From Pegea sp. RAD2-039 (taxonomy: Eukaryota > Chordata > Thaliacea > Salpida > Salpidae): a stretch of DNA of 64,000 nt. A model generated the notes under the pieces. It was given only the letters and a program-made list of their open reading frames with translations, did no database searches and had not been told where the DNA came from. Every line of letters starts with the position of its first letter. The stretch's first letter is position 1. The position numbers and the translations under genes are program-made. Below are positions 23,150 through 34,514 of the stretch, piece after piece. Location of the stretch: positions 62,001 to 126,000 of the forward strand of contig JAQGEQ010000090.1 in NCBI GenBank assembly GCA_034620365.1. Reading direction: 5' to 3'.

Positions 23150-24095
23150 TTTCTTGTAAACTATACAAAGGCTCTTAGTCAAGTCACCAGTGGTGCTTCT
23201 CAGGGTTCCGATCTGGATTGCCTTCTCTTTTTACTTTTTATTGAAGACATTATCAGAAGACTGGTAGTAGTAAATGATGTCAGTGTGTTTGGGTATGCAG
23301 ATGACATTAAGCTATTGTCTTGCAATCCTTCAAAACTTCAAACTGCTCAACACATTGTAGAAAACTGGTCTATGAGCTGGTAGCTCAGAATCCAGTCCAC
23401 AAAGTCTGAGCTTATAACTTTCTTCCGTAAACCAGTTATAAATTCCTTAAACTAATATTCCATCAATGAATTTATTATTCAACAAATATCTTCGGTCCTA
23501 GACCTTAGCATTACCCGACCATATGACTTTAAATGGCACAATTATATTTCCAAAATCTTTGTAAAATCTATCAACCTTGTCTATCTTATCATAAAGACCT
23601 TTAATTCTAAGAATCCAAACTTCTTTACCAATCTCTTCAAATTGTAGGTACGTTCAATTCTTGGATACAATGTTAGTGCGTGGATGCCATATCAAGTTGG
23701 TGATATCAAAAAATTGAATCTGTCACTCTTATCATAATAATTAAAAATTATGCACATTTTAGTAGACCATAAATTAAGTACTTGGAATCAGCTGCCACCA
23801 GACATTGCCATGTCGAAGTCGCTAGCGTTGTTCCAGCAGAAGTTGAACCGTTATAATATTGCTAACATTGTCATTTCTAAACTATGATTTTTTTCTCTTT
23901 TTTATATTATTAAAATTTTGTATAATTGTTCACTGTTGCATGTTCTGAGGACTTCTGAAATACCTTGTACTAAATATTTTGCTTTTTACACTTCTACATT
24001 AATTATTTATAATAGGTATTATTTGTAAGAATGTGTGTTGGCGGGAGTTGCTCTCTTTTGACATTCTTCTTTGCGTTTACTATAATAAATAAATA
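23150..24095 (+). mobile_element. LINE copy: RT fragment with internal deletion and 3' tail
   Basis: Runs from SQVTSGASQGSDLDCLLF through FGYADDIKLLSC, IVENWSMSW (stop follows), KSELITFFRKP and LGYNVSAWMPYQVGDIKK. It is then missing about 70 codons relative to the 18-19 kb copy before resuming at STWNQLPPDIAMSKSLALFQ and stopping near 23887. The 3' UTR and tail (GTGTGTTGGCGGGAGTTGCTC ... AATAAATAAA) end near 24095. The B' motif reads DLDC in place of the usual VLGP. Multiple stops mean it is inactive. Confidence 0.9.
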
Positions 24096-25639
24096 ATAAA
24101 TTACAAATTTGCTCAACTGTACTAAATTGCTTTATTAAAAGTATTTAAAAATGATTTTTAATTTGTGCATAAAAACATCTATTGATAATAATAATTACAA
24201 AAGTTTCATAACTAAAATCTATAATTTTACATCAATCTATATTTATAATAAAACTCTTCTTTTTAAACTAAAAAATTAAGGATAATAATTTTGTTGATGT
24301 ACGACAAATAAAGTTGAAGATCAAATTACTAAATTCAAGCAATATTAACTGTTATGAAACGAAAATTATTTAATTTTATTTAACTATTTTGTTTAATTGA
24401 AGCAGGGTAGGAAATATTGAAGAAAGCTATTTAGTTAAAAACGAATTATTCTTGAGTTCTACCTGATAGCTAATATGTTAACTTATACAAAAGATTTCTT
24501 AATAATGGTCTTAAGAAATAATTTGAGCATTAAATTCTATTGCATGAGACGATTTAAAGCTCGTTATTAAAAATGTCAAAATAAAAGTGCAACAAATTAT
24601 TTTGAAGTCAGTCTAATAAAACTTTGAGGGTTATTCGACTTCAGCTTTATTTTGTGCCAGTTCACAGGCAATAAAATATCTGACTATCCTTACTTAATCA
24701 TTAAAAACTCTGATCACAATTAAGAAAGCTTTTTTAAACTCATTAAAAACAATGATACCGTTGACAAACTTAATAGATCAAATATTGAATTTAACGAGGT
24801 TTTTAGTTGGAAGGGCCATTTTCACATAAGTCTAAATAACGTTTTCCACTTGACTGTATTGTGAGCACGTGGTTAAGGTTTTTTTTTCATGGTCACGTGT
24901 TTCACAAACTGATAATCAGGTTGTGAAAAGGTTACTCTTAAGCTGTAGTTAAAAAAAATCAATACACGTTCTAAGCTAAGGAGTTGAAGAAGTTGAGCAA
25001 TCTCCTTGAATTCGTGGAGTCAGTTAGAATCCAAAAATACTATGAGAGCTTATAAAAGATTAAGTCGATTCGCTACAGCTATCGCTGTTTTTAAAAGCAA
25101 TTCTTAAAAGTTTTCAATTTTGAAGCAAAGAAGCAAAGATTTAGTCACAAGTTTATCAATCACATTGAAAAGAAGTATGTTCACGTGCTAACAAGCGCTG
25201 AAAGTAGATTTCCCACTACGGATAAATAGTATTACTGCCTTGTAGTTATTAAGGCTAATTAAATAAACCAAGAAAGCAAATTTTATCTCTGTTCACCTCG
25301 ATGTCACGTTGCCAGGTCACTGAACAGCAAATCTGAGTAGTTAGGGTACTTAGCATATCCTGTACTACGCCATAATCAAAGCCCATTTGCAAGCAGAAAA
25401 GAGTTGGATTGTCAACTTCCTTCCATCTTCAACCAACGAACTACACCCATAAATGTTACGAGGGTACTACCGAATTCAACAAGGATGTCTAGTGTAACAA
25501 AACCAAAAAGTTTGTATCTATTTCTTACGCATTATAATATACAAATATAAATAATATACAAACTAGAAATAATTTTATCACAACTTATTAGCCTTTATTA
25601 AAATTGAATTTGATAACAATACCTCGTTCCTACCTATGT
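24096..25639. other. Intergenic, GC-richer middle of unknown nature
   Basis: 24096-24600 is AT-rich. 24600-25500 has a higher GC share, like other repeat-derived blocks, and leads into an endonuclease-like fragment. No readable protein or terminal repeat was found. Confidence 0.25.
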
Positions 25640-25790
25640 AAAGGATTTATTATTGTGGAAAGCAGCTCCCGTCTTTAAATCTGCTGCTAGGTGACATGGA
25701 TGATATATCTGGGACAGTTATATAGAGGTCAATGAAGTATGATTTTCTACTTGATTTTACTTGACGCTGAAATAGTTTTTTTTAGAGAAT
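25640..25790 (+). mobile_element. Possible LINE endonuclease scrap
   Basis: GGGACAGTTATATAGAGGTCAA matches GGGACAGTAACATCGAAGTCAA of the fragment at 14530-14590. The frames read LLGDM.DDI then WDSYIEVNEV, the same GDFN-x-PDI-x-WD neighbourhood of CR1-type endonucleases. It is short and frame-broken. Confidence 0.35.
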
Positions 25791-26635
25791 TAGACTTACT
25801 TAGAAAGTTACAACTTTAATTAAAAAAATATTTTTAGCTTTCTGACTTCTGATAATTGTAAAAAGGATTTATTGCTTTTTGATAAAACTTCAAAAAAAAG
25901 CTTTAATTAATGCTTACATAATTTTTTATTTATGTTTTTAATTTTTTTTAAAGGTTATTTTTTTATTGCTTGTATAGTTTTTTAAAATTTGGTTTATAAT
26001 AATTATTATTTTTTAATATTCTACATTGTTTTTAGCCATATTTGTAACTCTATGTTCAGGCCATTCTAGGTCAAATTCGTGTAATTAATAAAACTAGCGT
26101 GCGTCTTATTATTTAAATTTGAAATTTCATCTTTTCATATTATAATATTTAAATTCTAATTTTGATGTTTGATTATTTCTTTTCCTGTAAGAACATTTTA
26201 AAACGTGATAAATATTTGATTTAAAAATCAGACTGAATTCTAGAACTGAATAGTATCTTATGATTTAAAACTAAAAAGAAATTGATATTATTATTATCTA
26301 TTTGATCTTATATCATCATATGATTTGTTTTTTTATTTTACATTTGGTTCATATAAGTTATGAGCAAAAGTTTCTAAGGTTTTATAATAATGACTGTTGA
26401 ATTGATATACAATTAATCATAATTTGATTCTAAAACTTCAGAATTTTTCACAAATATTTTTTTATGTTCATTATCAAAAAATAAACTGAAAAACTGATCT
26501 TTCAAGTTTTTAATTGTTCTCAAATATCTTTGGATTTATTTCAAAGTGTTTGTTTTACTTTTCCTAACAAGATAAACTCATAATATAAGCTTGTATTCAT
26601 GTTATTTATTTTGAAAATATTTTTTCAGCCTTACC
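25791..26635. other. AT-rich 5' flank of TRAP1
   Basis: No gene seen. The strongest site is TTTTTTCAG ending at 26628, an acceptor-like sequence seven bases before the TRAP1 ATG. Confidence 0.4.
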
Positions 26636-29600
26636 ATGTCCTCATATAAAATGAAAACTGTTGCCATGTTGACATTTAGAAGTCAACAGAGATTACTCTC
26701 AACCAGAAGGTTTTCTTCATTTTGTGATTTTTATATGAAGTCTCATTCACATGGTTTGTAAAAAAACTATTTTTTTTTGTTAAAATATTAATTTTTTTAG
26801 CTATTATTTTGTATAATCTTAAAATTTAATTTTTAATCATCACTTTGTTTTTAAGATATTTATTTTATTATCAATATACTGATTTATATCTTCATATAGA
26901 GTATGAATCTTCACAAATGAAAGTCGGAGGCATAAATAAGTGTTTTATTCAAAACTATTCAACAAATCCAGTTGTTGAAGATGCTTCAGTGAAATATGAA
27001 TTCCAAACAGAAACCGCTGAGTTATTAAACATTGTCGCCAAATCACTTTATTCTGAAAATGAGGTGAAACTACTTCAAAATCATTTAATACTTTTGATTA
27101 CTACTTCTAAATTTGTTTTTTAAATAGGTTTTCATCAGAGAACTTGTTTCTAATGCCAGTGATGCCTTAGAAAAGTTACGTTATGCTCGATTGACTAGTA
27201 GTGATGAAGATTGTAACTCACAAGCATTAGAAGTGAATGTATCAACTGATAAGTTCGAAAACTCGATTACAATTCAAGATAATGGGGTAGGAATGACAAA
27301 AGAAGAACTGATTAAAAACTTGGGGACTATAGCAAGATCAGGGTCCAAAGAATTTTTGAAAAATGTGTCCGAAAAAGGTGATGATGATTTTGAAGAGATG
27401 GTTGTACATTTTATCTGTTTATTGTTTCTTTTGTCATCTAAGTTTTTAAATTAAAATCTTTATTTGATAACTTTAAGTACTTTGATGATGTCTTAAATTG
27501 TGATAAAGAAAACAAGTTTATATTCTAATTATATAAATCATTTGATAGGAGAAGCAAATTCATCTATTATTGGACAATTTGGTGTTGGATTTTACTCATC
27601 ATTTATGGTTGCAAATAAAGTAACAGTTTACACAAAAAGCCATTTACCAAACAGCCAAGGTTATGTGTGGCAGTCCGAAGGGTTAGTTTCTTTTAAATGA
27701 TTCCAACCTAAATTTGACAGCTTCAATTACTTTTAGTGGAGTTTCATATAAAGTGTCTGAAAGTGAAGAAGTTGAAGTTGGAACTAAAGTTGTTATTCAT
27801 CTAAAATCTGATTGTCGGAAGTTTTCTGAAGAAGATGTTATCAAAGATATTTGTGCAAAACACAGTTCATTCGTTGGTTTTCCACTTGCTGTAAATAAGA
27901 CAGTAGTAAATGATGTAAAGGTAAAATTTTCATTTTAAATTAACATATTATTGATGTAAAGTGATTTTATTAGCCTCTGTGGACATTGGAAGCAAAAGAC
28001 ATTGATGAAGATCAACATCTGAATTTTTTTCGTCATCTTTCTAATAATGATCAGGAACACTATATGTACAAATTATTTTACAAAACTGATGCTCCATTAA
28101 ACATCAGAAGGTCTTTTACTCATCCGTCGAAAACTTTTATTAATTTTAATTAACTTTTATTCCAGTATCTTCTATGTGTCCGAGCAGAGACCCTCATTGT
28201 TGGAAATGACCAAGGATCAAAGTGGAAACTCTGGAGTTTCATTGTACAGCAGAAAAGTCCTCATCCAGCATAAGACAGCGGATGTAGTTCCTAAATGGAT
28301 GCGGTTTTTGCGAGGTGTAATCGATAGTGAAGATATTCCTCTGAATATTAGTCGGGAGTTGCTACAGAATAACTCCCTGATCAGGTTCTTCTAACATCTC
28401 ATCATCAATTCGCTTTTTTTATCTTTCTTCTTTTTAGTAAGCTACGAGAAACCGTCACTTCTCGTGTTGTTCGTTTCTTCTTGGAACAAAGTCGTAAAGA
28501 CCCGGAGAAATATATGAAGTTTCATGATGGTTACAAAATGTTCATCACTGAAGGAGTATTGTCGGAAGAGACAGCTGAAAAAAAAGTAACTGTGACTCTA
28601 TTTTGTGTCTTCATTTCGATATCTTCTTCCTCACAGGAAGAAGTTGCCCAACTTCTTCGATATGAGTCTTCAGCTTTACCAAAAGGTCAGAGTACTGGTC
28701 TCAAGGAGTATATTTCACGAATGAAGGAAGGTCAACGTCACATTTACTATCTATGTGCCCCAAAGTAATTTCCAACTGATTTACTTCACCTGAATACAAG
28801 TTAATTACAAACTGACTTTTGTAGTCGTGAGCTCGCTGAGTCTTCTCCTTACTTCGAAGCTCTCAAAGGAAAAAACGTGGAAGTAGTTTTTTGCTACGAT
28901 GCCTATGATGAAGTCCTGATGATGCAGATGCAACGGTTCCAGGAGTAAGTCGACATCTCCTCTGCTTCCTTCATGATATTAACAAATTAATTTTTCAGAA
29001 AACAACTATTTTCAGTTGAGAATGAAGTAGTGGCGGATATGTTTATGCCAACTGATGAAGCAAAAGCAACAGAAGGACAAACTACTGATGATGACAAACC
29101 TGAATCTAACATCAGCTTACAATTATCAGGAAGTCAATGTCAAGAGTTGATAGATTGGGCTAAAAAATCGCTTGATATCAAAGTTAACGATGTCAAAGTA
29201 ATTTGTTGAGTTGATCTCCTTTTAAACTAACTTCATAGATTGTTTTTAGACTACAGATAAACTAGACAAGCACCCTGCTATGGTTACTGTCTGGGAGATG
29301 GGTTCTATCCGTCATTTTCTTAGAAGCCAGTATTTGACTGATTCAAAAGGACTTAGTGAAGATGAAAAGATTGCTCTTTTTAAACCAACTCTGCAACTAA
29401 ATTCGAGGTTTGCTACTTAACTGCTCATCATCAACTTTATAAATTATTTTGTATCAAATTAGTCATCCGGTTGTGATAAAGATGAACAAGTTGAAAGATG
29501 ATAATGATGAGCTTGCTGGATTGATTCTTAGACAAGTAAGCTCTTTTTTTAAGCTTTTTAAGATCTGATCTTGTTCTTTTGACAGTTATATGATAATGCA

Positions 29601-29687
29601 ATGGTGTCAGCTGGACTTACTGAAGATGCAAGACCTATGGTTTCTAGAATAAACGAGTTACTTGATAAAATGCTAGAACTTAAATAA
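26636..29687 (+). CDS. TRAP1: TRAP1, mitochondrial Hsp90 chaperone
   Basis: ATP-driven dimeric chaperone of the mitochondrial matrix. Fourteen exons: 26636-26753, 26900-27063, 27128-27377, 27549-27681, 27737-27920, 27974-28110, 28166-28384, 28438-28585, 28637-28764, 28825-28944, 28999-29197, 29250-29407, 29463-29535, 29586-29687. Every junction is in phase, giving 710 residues (human 704). Residues 1-39 are Arg/Ser-rich without acids ([14 protein letters not shown]), a fitting matrix-targeting peptide. The GHKL ATPase domain has [18 protein letters not shown] (Glu99, Asn103), IQDNGVGM near 145, [10 protein letters not shown] and [11 protein letters not shown] near 186. The middle domain has [26 protein letters not shown] and [11 protein letters not shown] with the catalytic-loop Arg at about 392. 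The C-terminal dimerisation domain ends in [14 protein letters not shown], with no MEEVD tail, as expected for TRAP1. Residues 505-530 carry an acidic insert (TTDDDKPE). Introns are mostly 46-170 bp. AATAAA lies 50 bp after the stop. Confidence 0.97.
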
Positions 29688-29736
29688 TTTAAGAAATATA
29701 TTTAAAATGTTGTTGTATTTGACTAGAAAATTTGTG

Positions 29737-29742
29737 AATAAA
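29737..29742 (+). promoter_or_regulatory. Poly(A) signal of TRAP1
   Basis: AATAAA beginning 50 bp after the TRAP1 stop codon. Confidence 0.6.
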
Positions 29743-30967
29743 ACTAATCTGAACTTCTTCTTCTATTGAAACAAATCATTTCATTCAAATTCTCTTGAGG
29801 AAATATCAATTGATTTGCTTGATCAACAGATTCTTCTTCTTTCAGAAAACTTCTAGCTTAGAAACTAAAATATTTAAACTTAGACAAGAGCTAGAGATTT
29901 ATCCAATTCACAAATTCTGTTTTAGTTTCTCATCTAGACTGTAAAGATGCTTTATCATAAGTCAGAAAGAGTTGTAGTTGCGTCATTGATCAATTTCGTA
30001 AGTGTAAAATGACCCACACAGAAAAATCAGTTTTAAGTTATCTAAATATTTCAAGTTCAGAAAAATCCTTTTAATGAAATCGTTTCAGATATTTGAAAAC
30101 AAATATTGAAGTTTTTAAGCTCTTCTATTATAGCTCTACACTCGTTGAGATATTTCAAACATTCTATTTTAGGATTTTTCCAATTGCATTCTAGTAGGTT
30201 AATATTGAACATCTTTTAATTAATGGAATCATCTTCAGCCAGTTTATTAGCAAGATTAGTTTTGTGCTGGTGGTAGATGGGGCTCGTATCTGTTTTCTTA
30301 TTTTATGTCTCAGATTCTTTGGATTGCTAGCTTTTAACAACTTGAAAATTATCTTGGGACCTTTCTAAAGAGCAGCAGATTTTATCAGTGATAAGCGTTA
30401 TCACAAAGTTTTCAAACAATAAAACTTTTTATTTAATTTGAATTTTAAAATGGATTGGAAATTGTGCTAACACCCACCAGTGGTTGGTATCAAACAACGA
30501 CCTCTGATGACCTCTCTACGAGCAAATACCAATCAAGGAATATCACCGAATTCCACCTGTAGCTATTCTAAGTATCAATTCCACTGAAATCCAACAAATC
30601 CTGTGTTCCTTATTATTACTCACGAATTTGTTTCTGCTTTTTAATATGAGCGATCTTGCTTAGCAATTAAGACACCCAAAAATTGAAGTCGCAGATTGAT
30701 TAATCTAAAGCTAGTCTCACTTTTTCCATAGAAACAAGTTTATTTCAACCTCTTTTCGAGTATATGAATATTTTGAAACAGAATAATGATAGGCTGAATC
30801 AATGAACTAATGGTTCTGGAGAGTTTATAGATTTTTGAGCTTTTAGTTCGAGCAAGCAGTCAGTATTTTTATGATGCCGCCTGAGAAACCTTGTCTGGAT
30901 TCAGTTTTACCACAAATAAAAGTCCCGACCAACAGTAGACTTCCTACAGTCATTTATCTTAAACTGC
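29743..30967. other. Intergenic between TRAP1 and a LINE tail
   Basis: No supported gene. 30240-30960 is less AT-rich and likely repeat-derived. At 30486-30524 (minus strand) there is a degenerate tRNA-like pair of boxes, listed among the findings. A 37-codon minus-strand frame near 29755-29855 is not convincing. Confidence 0.3.
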
Positions 30968-31192
30968 AAATGACTTTTGAATATAAAATTTTTTAGTTAA
31001 TATTATGTAAATATTACTATAATTCTATATAATTGCTAACTGTTATATACTTTGAGGACTACTGAAATGCCATGTGTTATATCTTTTGCTTTCTATATTT
31101 CTAACTTAATAGATATTATTTGTGAGAATGTGTGTTAGCGGGAGGTGATCTCTGCAGGCACCCTCCTTCGCATTTATTGTAATAAATAAATT
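30968..31192 (+). mobile_element. LINE 3' UTR and tail
   Basis: Begins near the conserved AAACTG that ends the RT frame in other copies and includes TTTGAGGACTACTGAAATGC, TTTTGCTTTCTATATTTCTA, and the terminal hairpin GGGAGGTGATCTCTGCAGGC with ACCCTCC, then AATAAATAAA at about 31181-31190. The RT itself is missing. Confidence 0.85.
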
Positions 31193-32161
31193 AATATCAT
31201 TTTTTATTGGATAGTAGATGTCGGCTACTTATAAAGGTTTCTTATCATAATTTCTTTGATGGTCTATCATCACTTTTTCTTGTTTCTTAATCATTTTAGA
31301 CTTCAACAGTTTATTAGAAAAGTAAAAGTCTCAAACAACAACTTAGTATACACCAAAGATTATCTAATAAACATAATAACAAAATATAATAAGTTTAGAT
31401 CAACACAATAATTAAGTCATAAAAAATACCAGCTGCGACAAAATCATATCAATAATTTATATATTTTGGGTTTTCATTTAATCTTGTACTGGTTGAGAAG
31501 ACAATATTTGATTTCTGGAAAATATAGACTTCAATCAACTAATATAGAGTCTTCAAACTAATTTGGACAACTTGTAAAATTCTTCTTAAAAACAAATATT
31601 TAAGAAATCTTATTTTAGATTATCTTTCAAATATTATTTATTTATTTTGTAAAGTCGACTAACAAGTATTTATTAAAAGCTGATAGATGCTTACTTCTGG
31701 TTTCTAAATAAAAATAGATTTGCTGATTAAAGATGAAAATGTGAATATTTGACAAAACTTTCTAGAAGCTGATAATAAACAATTAATTTGTTATTAGTTT
31801 ATTGCAACTTATGTTCAGTCCTACAACGAAAAAATATCCAATTTTTACTACTTAGACAAACAGTAGATATACTTATAAATGTCCTTGTGACCATATCAGT
31901 ATTACCAGGACAGTACCATCGGGTACTGATGATATGTTTTGAATTTGAGTTAATCATCAAACTTGACTTCTTTCAAATAAACAAGTTTTACTTAAGTGAG
32001 TTCAAAAAAGTGAAAACTGTCGTGAATCAGAAAACAGTTAAAAAAAAAAACGAAATTGATATTCAATTTGATGAGGACACAAAAAGTGATGAGTATTTTG
32101 TGTTATGAGGAATTCTATGATAAAAAAGATTTACAAAAAAATCAGATTAAATGAAAGACAA
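31193..32161. other. Intergenic, one weak open frame
   Basis: A 106-codon plus-strand frame (31788-32108, no ATG at its start) ends in a charged segment (FKKVKTVVNQKTVKKKNEID). It has no clear acceptor, and I cannot attach it to a gene. It lies between the converging TRAP1 and QRSL1 genes. Confidence 0.25.
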
Positions 32162-34514
32162 TCAACCAATCAGAAGATGTTTGAAAGGATTCATTTGCTC
32201 GAGAAACTTGGCGGACTTTAACAATGTTTGCTCTTCCATCTCCCAAGAGATCAGTTGTAGACCAACCGGCATTAAGTGTCCATGTTTATTTGGGGTTAGA
32301 CCAACTGGGACCGAGATTGCGGGCAAACTGGCAATGTTGACGCTCGTCACGTGATAGTCCATTTCAGGTACGCCAGCTAGGTCATGGTGGTCGTTGTCAT
32401 GACCACAACCCAAATCAGATACGGTCATGAAACGCGAATACAGTGGTGACGTTACACTCGTGGTAGGGGTCAGCAACACGTCACATGCCCGCGAGTCATC
32501 TTGTACCTTGTTGTCATGGTAATGACCGAAAACGCGAGCGAAATCCTGACGAATGAGACGACGAAGACGCAGTGCTTTGCCGAAGAAGCGATCATAGTTT
32601 TCTTCAAGCAGAAAGAAGTTTCCGGCGCCAATTCGTCTTTTCACTTTCTCACTGAAAGCCTCATCACGTGACAGCGTATACAGCTGCTCAGCGGTGCTGC
32701 CCTCTCGTGATCGGTACCCGTACTCAACACCATCAAATCTCGCCATATTAGAAGCCACATCAGCACAACACAACACCCGATAAGTCGGTTGAGCGTACTC
32801 AGTGTGGGGGAGACTGACCTGAAAAGATAAAAAGGTCAGTTTATTCATAGCGCCCTCGACCACAAAACGCGGGACTTGTCTATATCTGGGCTTGATTTTA
32901 TTGGCCGAGGAGTTTTTATATTTCAAGGTGCTTTTACCTCAACTATATTAGCACCAGCATTTGCGAATTGATCAATTGATCTTAACCAGTACTCCTTTAT
33001 CCCTTCATCTGTGGAGTCGAGTTTGTGTTCCTGTTGATGTAATTTTTGTGTCTTTGATTTGAAAGAAGTTTGAAGAAGATCAAACCTTTGGAATTCCAAC
33101 TGTCAATCCTTCTACTTTTTCTTCTTCTTCACATCTTACATCAAGGATGTGTTTTTGGATCGTTGTTGGATCATTTTCATCTTTACCTTTTAATAAATCT
33201 ACAAAAGAAGAAGATCAATTCAAATGATCTGGTAGATAAATGATTACTGACTGAAAACAAATGCTGCATCTTCTACAGATCTTGTGAAGATCCCAGGAAC
33301 ATCCAGTGAGTTACAAAGTGGAATTAAACCATGTCTTGAAAGAGCTCCATAAGTTGGTTTTAAACCAACAACCCCACAAAAAGAAGCAGGAACCCGGACA
33401 GAGCCACCAGTATCTGATCCTATAGAGCTGAATAAAGATGAAGATTTTAGAAATATGAAGAATGAAAATAGAAACTGACAAGAAAGTAGATCCACTAGCA
33501 ACTGCTGCAGCACTTCCTCCGGAGCTTCCTCCAGGGACATAAAAATCATCACTTCCTTCATCCATCAAGAAATCGATGTTCCAAGGATTTTTAGCTGGTC
33601 CAAATGCGGATTCACAGCCACCAGATCTTTATCAAAACATTTTCAAAATGAGATTTTTGAAGTGAAAATGGAAACAAACCCCATTGCAAATTCGTCCATA
33701 TTATCCTTGCCCACAAGTGAACCTCCATTTGCTAATAACTTCTCTACAATTGTTGCATTATAATTTGGAATATAATTTTCAAGCATAATTGATGAACATG
33801 TAGTTGGTATATCTTCAGTATTAAAATTATCTTTTACAGAGAAAGGAATGCCTTTCAAAGGTGAGCTATAAAAGAATAGATTCATTAAACTTTATATATT
33901 TAGTTGGTAACAACAAATTGATTTTGTAACTTACAGTTTTTGTGAGCTAGGAATGTGACTTTTTGGTTTGACTACAGAATTAAAGACATTGAGGTAACTT
34001 GTATCATTGATGCGCTTATGACACAGATCCAATAGCTCTTCAGCAGATATCTTATTATTCTTTAAGAGATGACGAATCTACATATATGCAGCATCAATTT
34101 TTAAATCAATCTCAAATATATGAATTGTTTAATAGATACTTGATAAGAAAAATTTTTTAAATGATTTTTAATTTAACCAAAAAATATTATATCACAGAAA
34201 ACTAAAAAAATCTTAATTAAATTCATAAAATATGACTAACTATGTTCATAAAAATAAGCTAATTTAACTTTTTTGATAAATAATCTAGAATAAATGTGAT
34301 ATCTTAAAATTGTTTAGACAAAAAATACTTTTGTTTTATAAAACCAATATAGTGACAATAATAAATATAAAATAATAATAACAAAGTGTATAACAGTTTA
34401 TGTTTTACAAATTGATTAAAAAAGTATCAAGTTTTAATTAATAGTTATTAATTAAAAATATGAAATTTATTAACTAACTTGAACCAGGCTAGAACGAAGA
34501 ATTTCATTTGACAT
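32162..34514 (-). CDS. QRSL1: Glutamyl-tRNA(Gln) amidotransferase subunit A, mitochondrial (GatA)
   Basis: Amidase subunit of the mitochondrial GatCAB complex, which turns Glu-tRNA(Gln) into Gln-tRNA(Gln). Eight exons on the minus strand: 34514-34479, 34077-33935, 33865-33680, 33626-33480, 33427-33252, 33198-33086, 33030-32938, 32818-32162. All are in phase, giving 516 residues (human 528). The amidase-signature catalytic triad is present: Lys71 in PFSVKDNF, cis-Ser156 in [12 protein letters not shown] and nucleophile Ser180 in GSDTGGSVR. Other family blocks are [63 protein letters not shown] and LPAISVPVG. The N-terminus ([20 protein letters not shown]) is short for a targeting peptide. The last exon is far richer in G+C and longer than the others, and carries two insertions ([13 protein letters not shown] and [13 protein letters not shown]) relative to human. 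An AG directly precedes the ATG. Confidence 0.96.

Noticed and set aside
31788-32108. 106-codon plus-strand frame between TRAP1 and QRSL1
   Set aside because: It has no ATG at its start, no clear acceptor and no recognised domain. The charged C-terminal part is suggestive but unsupported.
32162-32354. Plus-strand frame opposite the last QRSL1 exon
   Set aside because: Antisense shadow of a strongly conserved amidase exon.
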